From assembly GCA_030407085.1 (NCBI GenBank), contig CM059582.1:66401501-66465500 (forward strand): DNA of 64,000 nucleotides, written 5' to 3'. The position numbers and the translations under genes are program-made. Numbering within the stretch: position 1 is the first letter of the stretch; the number at the start of each line of letters is the position of its first letter. Shown one piece after another: positions 1-9,071 of the stretch. A model generated the notes under the pieces. The model had not been told where the DNA came from. It ran no database searches and was given only the letters and a program-made list of their open reading frames with translations. Source of the stretch: Trichopria drosophilae (lineage: Eukaryota > Arthropoda > Insecta > Hymenoptera > Diapriidae).

Positions 1-540
1 CCATGCGGTAGTCGGGAAATCAGACCTCTGCGCGCCGCTTGACAATTCGGTCGTATTTTTGCGCTGCGAAACAATACGCGTGTTGTCTGTTCTTTTTTTT
101 TAGTTTCGAATTCGGTTTTGTGAGGACAGTCGTCCATTTTTTTGTATCTGGCGGCTGAAGGACTGACGTCCATTTTTGTGAAAGGATCTCCGTCCCGGAG
201 TTATTATTGAACCGTCGCCCATTTTCCGGAGTAGGCGTCCTGGTACCAGGTTGCGACGAACAGAGAGAGAAAGAGCGAGTGACCAATCGGCGGTCTCAAT
301 TTTTGTAAGTACCGGCTTTCTTCTACCGGCTCCAAAAATTGTCTCAGGCTTCCATTTTCTTTCAATAAATGAATCTCTAACTTAATGTCTCTTTTGGATT
401 CACCTGCTTTTCTTTTCAAATTAAAAATTACCCCCTTCACTGATCCTTGTAATAAGTCAGTGGTCCTCCATTAGTTGACTGCTGACACAGACTTATTTAT
501 GGTTGACTTTGTTTCTCTGTGGGAGATATCTTGCAAAAGA
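1..540. other. Unassigned sequence, no supported gene
   Basis: Moderately GC-rich start of the window. The minus strand is open over about 20-286 and 204-440, and the first frame repeats a short K-W-T-x-V-L motif because the DNA repeats a GTCCATTTTT-like word at about 130, 168 and 217. Neither frame has a family signature I recognise. It could be the edge of a retroelement leader, but nothing decides this. Confidence 0.3.
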
Positions 541-581
541 ATCTCAATCTTGTAACTGTTTTAGAGTCAACCATGAATAAA
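491..581. repeat. Short imperfect inverted repeat
   Basis: ACTTATTTATGGTTGACT at 491-508 is nearly the reverse complement of the sequence at 564-581, with about 55 bases between. It could form a hairpin or be the ends of a tiny inverted-repeat element. There is no other support. Confidence 0.4.
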
Positions 582-1090
582 GGGGTTCAGCCAAATCTCC
601 AATAATATGTTGAAAAATAATAAAACGGTTACAACATGTCCGAATTTCGCGTGTCTTCTTTCGTACGTATAATGATGATTTGCGTATTAATAATAAATAT
701 ACATATATGTATATATATATGCACATATAATCCATAAAAAAACATTAATGAAGTTAAATAAATATTAATAACTTTGTTCTTAATAGTAAATTAAATTTCA
801 TTAGAATAAAGCAGTTTTCATCATGCCTTTGACGATACGAATACAATACATCTGAAAACTATTGAAATAATCTATATTAAACGCGGGTTGAATAATGCAA
901 ATATGTGTATTACAGTAAAATAAAAATTGTTATTATAAAATATAATAAAATTTGTCCACAAGATGTTATTTCGCTATAATAACAACAATAATAATAATAA
1001 TAACAATAAAAAGGTAAAATAAAAATTATTTGATGAGTCTGAAAAGAAAAAAAAACGTGTAACTTTTAAATTTGAAGAAAATTGAAAACA
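582..1090. other. AT-rich intergenic stretch
   Basis: Low-complexity AT-rich DNA with a short TA-rich microsatellite around 700-722 and AAT runs around 980-1010. I see no gene or element boundary here. Confidence 0.5.
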
Positions 1091-1099
1091 AATTAGTGG

Positions 1100-1492
1100 T
1101 TGAAAAAAAGCAAATTTTTCACTGGAGTTCCTTTTGCCCCCCAAAGAGTTCTACAACTTTGCCTTATGAAAGTTTATGATCTGATGAAAAATGGGAGAAT
1201 TACAGGCAGTCTGTTTTTTCCAAAAATCCAACAATTTCAAAAAATCGATTTTTTCTCTGGAGTTCCTTTTGCCCCCGAAAGAGTTCTACAACTTTGCCTT
1301 ATGAAAGTTTTTGATCCGATGAAAAATGGGAGAATTAAAGGTAGTCTGTTTTTTCCAAAAATAAAAAAATTTCAAAAATTTCAAAAAATAAAATTTTTCT
1401 CTGGAGTTCCTTTTGCCGCCCAAAGAGTTCTACAACTTTTCATTATGAATGTTTTTGATCTGATGACAAATGGGAGATTTACGGGTCTTTAA
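1100..1492 (+). repeat. Three-copy tandem repeat, 135-142 bp units
   Basis: The word GGAGTTCCTTTTGCC recurs at 1124, 1259 and 1401, giving spacings of 135 and 142 bp. Each unit also carries AAAGAGTTCTACAACTTT and GATGAAAAATGGGAGA-like words. The plus strand is open for 130 codons across the three units only because the repeat has no stop in that frame. Unit-length changes and the lack of family motifs argue against a gene. Confidence 0.85.
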
Positions 1493-1999
1493 ATTTTGTA
1501 ATTTGTGAAGTTGTCCCCCGATATTACCAAATGCAATTTTTTTTGTAAAATCAACAGAACTATTTTCAAAATATGTAAAGAACTTCAGAACTATGTTGGG
1601 ACATATAAAACTGTTATTATTTATTTTTTAGTCATGTGGGGGGCCAACTTCACACCGATCCGAAATTAACTATATTATTGTTTATATTAATTCATAATTA
1701 AGGGGGGCACCATCATACATGTTGTCCGCTAGTAAATTATCATCTCTGAGGGTTGTCATCATCTCTGAAACTCTAAACAAATTTATAAGTTTGTGCCCAA
1801 TAATTTATAGTTTTGAAAAATATATATCAGAAAGTTAAAGGTTCCTGAGATTTGCTCATATATATATCTACATTAATCTATTTCCATAAAAAAATTGATT
1901 ATTTCAAATATTTCAAATCAGGTAACCCAAAAAAAAAAGTTTCTAAAAATAATAATATTTTTTACATTTTTTTACTACAAAATTGACTCTGTAAACTTT
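1493..1999. other. AT-rich intergenic stretch
   Basis: AT-rich sequence with several homopolymer runs and short TA microsatellites near 1820 and 1860. No coding or RNA feature is supported. Confidence 0.5.
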
Positions 2000-2530
2000 T
2001 AGTTTTGCCATGTTGATAGCGGATTCACAATCAGCTACTTCAAAAACTCTTAGATGCCAAATACAGATAAAATTGCTATTTTTCTAATTTTTGATCGGAC
2101 ATATTGGATTCGCCATTTTCAATTTTGAAAATTAGATATCAAATTCGTAATCAGCAGTTTAATAAACCCGTGCATAACAAAGATCAGATAAAATTAACAA
2201 CTTTTTAAAATTTTGGTCGGCCATATTGGATCCGACATTTCGAGTTTTGAAAATTTAGCAGCACACTCGTAATCAGTGGCCTAAGAAACCCCTCTATACT
2301 AAATATAAGATAAAATTAACTTTTTTTAAAATTTTAACCGGCCATATTGGATCCGCCATTTTGAATTTTGACAAGTTGGTAGCAAATTCGTAATCAGCGA
2401 CCTAAAAAACCCCTATATACCAAAAATAAGGCAAAATTAACTTTTTATAATTTCGATCGGCCATATTGTATCCGCCATTCTGAATTTTGGGAATTGGATA
2501 CTGAATTCTTAATTAGCGACCTCGAAAACT
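2000..2530. repeat. Minisatellite of about 120-bp units
   Basis: Roughly four and a half degenerate copies. CATATTGGAT-like words sit at about 2099, 2222, 2342 and 2462 (spacings 123, 120, 120). Each unit carries CCGCCATTTTGAATTTTG or a variant, then a CGTAATCAGC-like word and an AAACCC stretch. Divergence between units suggests an old local expansion. It is not coding. Confidence 0.85.
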
Positions 2531-3099
2531 TGTTCATACTAAATTGCATGAGAAATCGATCGCTGCAAAAATTTATTTGCGTTTAACAATACGCCGCTTA
2601 TACGCTTATGTCTACATTTATTGCTATATATATATACGATACGAAATTTTTTTTTTAAACGACTTCCTTACGTTTGTTCTAAATTTTCTTACGAAGTTTA
2701 AAAAAAAATCATTAATTTTCATGGAAAATTGAAGCCTGTGGCTTAACTTTAATGCACGAATCCCACTTGGCCCCACTGTGCGACGGAGTCCCTCGGTCAG
2801 GGTCAGGGCACTTTCCAACTCCTACTGCCCAGCGAGGCCGCTTCCGAGCTGAACAATGTGCAGCTCACCTGCCGGGGCCCCGGACGGGGACCCCTGGCCT
2901 AGCTTGGCATTTAACCACTACCCCCACGACTCCTACACCAATTGACCGGCAGGATGGGACAGGCCCACCCCCGAGCAAACCGCTCCCCGTGGTACCGTCC
3001 ATCGTCAACGGTGGGACGCTCGTGGGTCAACTTGACACACTTCCAGTTGCGCCCTTGCCGGCGCGGGACTGGTCACCCAACTCGGGTAGTTCGTTACAT

Positions 3100-4560
3100 C
3101 GTTAATCCCGTAGGGGATGGGTCCACCGGATTCCAGAACCCCCCCCCCCTTGCATTTCTCCCCACCATTGGCAGCCAGACGGCTCGCCATGGAGGAGAAG
3201 ACCTAGTTCGCGTAGTCTCTGAGGGCTGCGAACGCTTCCGGGGTCGTAACCCCGCCAGCAGAACGGACAAGGATGCCCATACTATCGATGTCCCATCGGG
3301 CTCCATAAAAAGGGCACTCGCACAGGACATGGGCTCAATCTTCGGCGTCGAGTAAGCAATCTCAAGCGAGCGGTTCGGCTAGTCCCCGCCTATGAAGGAA
3401 CTCGCTGGATGCGATTCATTTCCACTGCAGCCACGGAGCTGTTCCGTATCAGCTCCGCCTATACCGCCGCTCCGTATAGTCGACAGGAGGTGAAGACACC
3501 CCGGTACATGACCCTCACGGTTCGCCGCATGACCCGACGGAACTGGCCAACGAGCCGCGATATCTTCTCCCTCACCAGTGAAGGTGAGGTTTGAAGCTCA
3601 GTCGTTCCCCCAGCATGATGCCGAGGTATTTGACCGAGGTCACGTAATCTGTGGCCTGCCCGTCGAGCCTGACGCGAGGGTGCCGTCCGTTAAGGAGCAT
3701 ACAGACGGCCTTGCGGAGAGATATCTCTACCTCGCCGGGTCTCCGCGCTCGTTATGAGAAGTTGAACCCGACATCGATTCCTGCGGATATCCCCGATCGG
3801 CTAAACCCGGCGGATATCCCGGCCCATCTGCCCTTGAAGAAGTCTGCCCAGAGTGCACCTCCCGGAGTATCCGAAGGATGGATACGATGGAGCGTGTCCC
3901 AGCGGAGATGGTCGAAAGCCCCCTTAAAGTCAATAAACGTCCCAAGGACGTATTGACCCAGGGACGTTTGAACCACCCCATGGCTGTAAGCGACGCGTCC
4001 TCGATGGACCTTCCCGTGCGGAAGCCGAACTGGCGTCCCGAAAGGACATGCACCGCCCGCTCCCCCACCCGCAGGACAAGGACCATCTTCAGGAGTTTCC
4101 CCAGTACGAACAGAAGGCTGATGGATCGGACCTCGTTAGTCGGCCTATCAGAGCCCTTTAAGATGGCTACCACCCGAGCACACTTCCACTGGCGGGGAGA
4201 GCACCCCAGATTGGAGACACCTGTTTGGCAGTGCCACCAAAAGGACCGGGAGTACTTTCAGTAGTGAGTCCGTCACTACCATGATACCATCCGGGCCCGA
4301 GGCCCTCCTCGGCTTCATCCTGGCAAGCGCCCGGTTTACCCCGCAGATGGTGATCGGCTCGGGACACTTAGGCTGTAAGTCCTCATCCACGCCGGCAGGC
4401 CCGCAACCAGGCCCGACCGTCCCAGATAAGGCTCTTGCAGGAGAGCGACGTCATACCGACCCTTGACCAGGGTTACTCTCAGGTCGACCATGACAGGGTA
4501 TTCCCCATGGCAGTTCAGCTGAAGCGCTTTGAGCTTGCGCTCTCCGCCCTCCCGCCTAAT
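3100..4560 (-). pseudogene. R1-like ORF2 remnant (endonuclease start, RT pieces)
   Basis: Minus-strand frames show the endonuclease N-terminus (LQLNCHGEYPVM and ALLQEP, about 4400-4560), then jump to the reverse transcriptase entry motif RMKPRRASGPDGI (about 4280-4330). SGRQFGFRTGRSIEDA follows near 4000 and motif A as FIDFKGAFDHL near 3910. A thumb-like SVKYLGIMLGERL lies near 3620, then degraded C-terminal sequence to about 3100. The catalytic YADD is not found between motif A and the thumb, so a deletion removed it. With the lost endonuclease body this makes the copy non-functional. Confidence 0.8.
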
Positions 4561-5213
4561 CCGCTCATGGTTGGACTCCAGCCGCTCTCTAAAGAACGGA
4601 CAGGCCCCGCTGGTCGTCCCTGTATTTGCGGGCATTGCGAGCGGGAGTGACCCTCGCCCGCACGTGTCTGTCCTGGTCCTGCAGTACCGGGTAATGTGCC
4701 CGTACCCTTGGCACTTGAAGCACCGGGTAATGGGCACATCGTCCCGGAAACTAACGGCCAGCCAGTCGAGAAAGACCTTTCCGGCCTTCGCACCCTGGGC
4801 GTTACCTCCATTACCCACGGGGATTCGGCTCCAGGCGGGCCAATCTTGCGATTGTCCCGGATCTCCCGGTCGAATTCCTCCTGGGATAGAGTCCGAAGAT
4901 TCTGCCCACGGAGGGCCGATAGGAGGCCAGCCTCCCCCGTGGTGCCGAGCACCCTAAATATGATGATCTCAGGGCACGGGGGCTCGGGCTCTTCAGCCGT
5001 TAGCCCGCTCTCCGTCCCGAGACCAGCGATAATTTCCTTTAACCGGGTGACGCCTTCCGCACACCTAGTTTCCACGATGGCGCCTCCGCGTCCGGTCCGC
5101 AGGACATTCCTGACAGAAATAATCCCGGGATCGACCAGGCGCTGGAGGCGTTCCTTTGGGTGCCATCCCCTCGCCCAGTTGGAACGATGGAGGCCGCATT
5201 CCATCGTCGCCAT
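4515..5213 (-). pseudogene. R1-like ORF1 (gag-like), frameshifted
   Basis: Nucleic-acid-binding ORF1 of the defective R1-like element. I chose the ATG at 5213 (protein beginning MATMECG) because the sequence upstream switches to unrelated AT-rich repeat. The N-terminal half is continuous. The frame is then lost near 4800-4815 and the homology resumes in another minus-strand frame, which carries a zinc knuckle C-x2-C-x4-H-x4-C (CFKCQGYGHITRYC) around 4680-4730. In intact members several such knuckles bind the element RNA. Here the frameshift would prevent a normal product. Confidence 0.75.
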
Positions 5214-5214
5214 C

Positions 5215-5420
5215 GAAGTAAAATTAAAAATTTGATGAGAATAGAAAAACCATTGTTTATAACAAATAAATTTGTTAAAGTTAATGTACGCAAAGAACAC
5301 CATTTTTTAAAAATAAAAAAAAATACCATTGAATTCCTCGTCAAGTTTCCTTCGAAAAACATATTTTTCCAGAATGGTTGTGAACTAGTTGCTATTCGAA
5401 ATAAATTAATTCTTCCGCCG
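5215..5420 (+). repeat. AT-rich repeat, inverted partner at 8270-8460
   Basis: The sequence from the edge of the R1-like element to about 5420 matches the reverse complement of about 8270-8460 at high but imperfect identity. Shared words include ATACCATTGAATTCCTCGTC and GTTGCTATTCGAAATAAATT. The two copies point towards each other and enclose about 2.8 kb of transposase remnants, so they may be terminal or subterminal parts of one larger decayed DNA element. Confidence 0.75.
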
Positions 5421-5489
5421 CATCTCTATTACCGCGCGCCTGTGCCGCGCCATTGCGCGCCGGCCGGAGAAAGGACTCAGGTACAAAAA

Positions 5490-6626
5490 AGATTACTCTT
5501 GGTCACTTTAAAAGAGTTACACCGAGCATTTAAAAACAACAATCCTGAACCAAAATGCAGTTTTTCCAAATTTGCAGCTTTACGGCCAAAACAGTGTGTT
5601 CTAGCAGAAGCCAGTGGCACACAATCGGTCTGTGTTTGTGCCATTCACGAAAACGTAAAATTATCAATCGATGGTGTAAATATCAAAAGACTTACAAGTG
5701 ATTATCCGCAGACCATTAAAACTTATCAGGATTGTTTAAACAGAATGATATGTGACCCGCCGTATACGAATTGCTACATGGGAATTTTCTCAACGTGTCC
5801 TGGTACACAAGATTTAGCAGAAACATTGGAAAACATGTTCGATGATAATTATATCGAATGTGTTACTTTTAAGCAATGGACACGTGTTGATCGGACTACG
5901 TTGCAAACTCTAATAACGCCGGTAGATGAATTCCTACATATCTTAACAGAATCACTGAAGAAATTATTACGTCATTCATTGTTTTAAAAAAACAAAATTA
6001 ATTTTTTAATTATACGAAAGAAAATTTGAAAATAAATGAATGCATTGTAATTTGCGACTTTTCTGAGAATTACGCGTTTGTTCTTCAAAATTCAATTCAA
6101 GGGGTGCACTGGAATAATGACCAAGCAACTGTTCATCCCACTGTAATTTATTATAAAGACGAAAAAAAAGCTTTGCAAATGAAAAGCCTTGTATTAATAT
6201 CCGAAGGTCTAAATCATAATACCGTTGCCGTACATCTTTTCCACTCACACATCGTCAAATTTAGTAAAAAAAACCTGCCCATCGTTAAAAAAATTATATA
6301 CTTTTCGTATGGAGCAGGTGCTCAATACAAAAACCTAAAAAATTTCATCAACCTCAGTCATCACTCGCAGGATTTTAAAATCACAGCAGAATGACATTTT
6401 TCCTCCACATCACATGGAAAAGGACCATGTGATGGGTTAGGCGGAACCTTCAAAAGGCTCGCAGCTCGTGCAAGCCTACAACGAATAGATAATCCTATTC
6501 AAACGGCAAAAGAATTGTTTGATTGGGCTACAGACTACCAAATATTCATTGCCACTATTTCACGAATAACCAGTATTAAGAAGAAGAAAAAAAGTTGGAG
6601 CTACGTTTTAAATTAGCAAAACAAGT
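5490..6626 (+). pseudogene. Broken transposase-like gene of an arthropod repeat family
   Basis: The frame from about 5490 to 5987 contains FAALRPKQCVLAEASGTQSV and AIHENVKL. After a frameshift and stop, a second frame (6026-6394) carries VICDFSENYAFVLQ and the segment IIYFSYGAGAQYKNLKNF. The same frame continues past a TGA at 6392-6394 with HFSSTSHGKGPCDG and FKRLAARASLQ, ending with TAG near 6625. I recall this order from an abundant insect and cnidarian repeat-encoded protein in which the middle motif reads YFSDGA. The invariant-looking aspartate is tyrosine here, and TGA replaces an expected TGG after AE. The conserved acids (DFSEN, FSD/YG, AEW) look like a DDE-type triad, which is an inference. 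The superfamily is not assigned. Confidence 0.65.
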
Positions 6627-6926
6627 AAAGGGGACATTAGGCTATCATTGCATCATTCCAGTAACATTAAATATATTATATGTCAAACCATACTGTTTCA
6701 AAAAGCTACAATTGTTAAAATAATAAAATAAATTATATACAAAATTTAACACTTTGTGAGCAATAATTTTTGTTCATTTTCCTAAACCTTCCTTACAAAC
6801 CTATGTGCATTGTTTAAGAAAAATCTACTAAACTTCATTTACGTCTAATTGGAATTAAATATATTAGTTTCGAATGTTTTTTTTTGTAATCATCCGAGAA
6901 GCCGATAATAAAATACTTTCATTTTT
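6627..6926. other. AT-rich stretch without gene
   Basis: AT-rich DNA between the broken transposase-like gene and the terminus of the next element. I see no feature in it. Confidence 0.5.
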
Positions 6927-8275
6927 CAGGGTGTCCCAATAGTTTGGAAACGATCTTGTAACTTTTGAAAGAAAAGAAATTTTTAAAATTGCTGAAACAC
7001 GTGAAACGATTTTTCAAAAAAGCTATCTTTTTTTAGGGGTTCCACCCTCCCCCCCCCCCCCCAAGGGGAGACGTGGGGCACAAGGGGGGATGAATATCTT
7101 AAATGGCAATGTGGGGTGATTGGGGGCTTATTTGAAAGTCTCTTCGAGACGAATACAAAACACTGGTCATAGCTGGCGTTATAATCAATTATTGCCGAAT
7201 TATTCATCGTTTGAAATTTCTAATCTCAGAAACCAATATTCGGATCCAACATACCACACAATATTTGTAGCGATTAAAAATGCCTAAGCCCCCTCCTCTT
7301 TTACACGGGCTTGGGACCGAGTTTTGCTAGTTTTTTTTACATTTTTTGTTTTTTGTTTTTTTTTTTTTAATTTTCTTTCGTTTTTTGTGTATTATTTTCT
7401 ATAGTATTGATCGCCGTTTAAAAAGTGTATTTCAAAATAATTTATTTCATGTTCTCAAATTGAGCACATGCAACTTCCTGACACTGCACCAGTTTTAAAT
7501 AGAATTCGCCCAATACATTCAACCTCATATCTATCTCTTGAAATAAGATGTACTTCCTGGATTATTCGTCCTCGTAGTTCTTGCAAGTTGGCGGGTTTCG
7601 TCGTGTATACCCTGTCTTTGAGGTATCCCCACAAGAAATAATGTAATGGAGTTAGGACTGGTGATCTGGGTGGCCATTCGATGTAACCATGCCTTCCCAT
7701 CCATCGCTGTGGAAATGTTTCATCTAGGAATTGTCGAACCGGTGTCACATAATGTGGTGTCGCACCATCTTGTTGAAACCAAGCATTTTGTATATCATCA
7801 TTGTATATGGTTCGTATTGCAGGTATAACTTCATGTTGAAGTAATTCAAGGTAAATGTTTCCATTTAAATTCCCGTCAATAAAAATCGGTCCGACAATTC
7901 CTTTTTCACAAAAACCTGCACATGCATTCAACTTCTCAGGCCATTGTGTGCGAATATCCGACATCCAGTGAGGATTTTCATCACTCCAATATCGGAAATT
8001 ATGACGGTTTACTGCGCCGTCTAAATGAAACGTGGCTTCATCGGAAAAGATAATATGATTCAACAGAGTATTATCATTATCAAGGCGCTGCATAAATGTA
8101 TCGCAAAATTCAACTCTTTTACCATAAATCTCTTTTACCATCTATTCTCTGAGTTTTTGAGTAAATTTTATTTTAAAAGGATGCCATTTCTTATTTGATA
8201 GTAGACGATGAACACTCATTCTAAAAATACCGATTGTCTGTATACACGCCCCCCCCCCCTTGGGGTGGAACCCCT
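6927..8275 (-). mobile_element. Defective Tc1/mariner-superfamily element, 5' truncated
   Basis: The left edge CAGGGTGTCCCAATAG at 6927 looks like the 3' terminus of an insect mariner-like element read on the minus strand. A subterminal word TTAGGGGTTCCACCC next to a C-run (7034-7063) reappears inverted at about 8247-8278, suggesting subterminal inverted repeats. The transposase lies between on the minus strand. To the right the element does not reach a matching CAGGGTGTCCC terminus. It gives way to the AT-rich repeat at 8270. Confidence 0.75.
7455..8240 (-). pseudogene. Mariner-like transposase, catalytically dead
   Basis: The minus-strand frame from 8141 down to 7455 (228 codons) is the catalytic half of a Tc1/mariner-type DDE/D transposase, which would cut and join the element ends in the nucleus. 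D34 in IFSDEATFHLDG and D125 in WFQQDGATPHY are the first two metal-binding acids. The third motif reads WPPRSPVLTPLHYFLWGYLK, where the family has SPDLTPLD, so V162 and H167 replace aspartates. A stop just upstream of codon 1 separates it from more homologous sequence (IFRMSVHRLLSNKKWHP) that reaches about 8240. The N-terminal DNA-binding domain is missing. It is a relic. Confidence 0.88.
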
Positions 8276-8460
8276 AAGAAAAGAATTAATTTATTTCGAA
8301 TAGCAACTATTTCACAACCAATCTGGAAAAATATGTTTTTCGAATGAAATTTGACGAGGAATTCAATGGTATTTTTTTAAATTTTAAAAAATTGTAATCT
8401 TTGCATAAATTAACTTAAAACAATTTATTGGTTATAAACAATGGTAATTTTTAATTTGTC
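8270..8460 (-). repeat. AT-rich repeat, inverted partner of 5215-5420
   Basis: Reverse-complement copy of the repeat at 5215-5420. It sits directly against the subterminal GGGGTGGAACCCCTAAG word of the mariner-like element. The copies differ by scattered substitutions and short indels. Confidence 0.75.
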
Positions 8461-8734
8461 CCATGGACAAATATTTCACGAGAAAGCTGATGTTTTTAGC
8501 TTCAAAATTTTAAAAATAATTTCATTTTTCGTCACAAATTGCCGTAGATACGATTATTTTAAGATGGCCATAAAACGCACAACGTTAAATTTCAAATACC
8601 GATATTTCCGAAAAAAAATGTTTGCTCGATTTCCCGATACACGTGTTCATTTATTTTGTATTTAGATCGCGTAAAAAAATTATGAAGCGATTTAAAAATT
8701 CGTCGGTCAGAAAGTGTCCGATTTGTAAAAGAAT
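8461..8734. other. AT-rich stretch without recognised gene
   Basis: The plus strand is open over 8441-8665, but the frame has no family motifs and is made of AT-rich codons. I treat it as chance. Confidence 0.45.
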
Positions 8735-9069
8735 GTCTTATATAGTCCCAGGGCCCGGGCAGCCGTCGAAGCGCAGGCCCTCTCGCAGGTTCCCGGCCCG
8801 CAAATACCAGGTCCCTGCTCTGAAGAAGCTCACACCGGCCCCGCACCTTCCTCCGGGTCTCTCCCCCCCCCCCCCCCCCCAGTTCCCGTGACCCACAGGA
8901 TCGGTCTCGCGGCGACAGAAAGTCGGGGTTGCACGGGAGGGGAAGCTTCTGACCATGCCCGATTAATCACGGGCGAGCTCCTCTCCCAGGACCACCCGTC
9001 ACATCGGCAGAATCAGGGGCCAAAGACATGTGTTGGTTCACTCACACCGCAGGATGCGCTTCCCTCAAT
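8735..9069. other. GC-rich block left of the TIR element
   Basis: GC-rich sequence with a C18-class homopolymer near 8863-8880, ending at the TA beside the element at 9072. The sequence resumes GC-rich after the element at 11903, so both blocks are probably one older GC-rich repeat (perhaps non-LTR 3' sequence) that was split. No coding frame can be assigned. Confidence 0.45.
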
Positions 9070-9071
9070 TA

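Larger units (their letters stand above)
2740..5213 (-). mobile_element. R1-clade-like non-LTR retrotransposon, defective
   Basis: A GC-rich block in AT-rich surroundings. Read on the minus strand it gives the usual order of an R1-type element: ORF1 with a CCHC zinc knuckle, the start of an APE-type endonuclease, the reverse transcriptase and C-terminal pieces. Most of the endonuclease and the part of the reverse transcriptase that should carry the YADD active site are missing, and several frameshifts and stops are present. The 5' side ends abruptly at an AT-rich repeat (5215-5420). The 3' side fades into a T-rich tract near 2700-2740. The clade is assigned from remembered R1-type motifs. Confidence 0.8.

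Noticed and set aside
3005..5235. Plus-strand open frames across the R1-like element
   Set aside because: They are antisense to the minus-strand ORF1, endonuclease and RT homology and carry no motifs.
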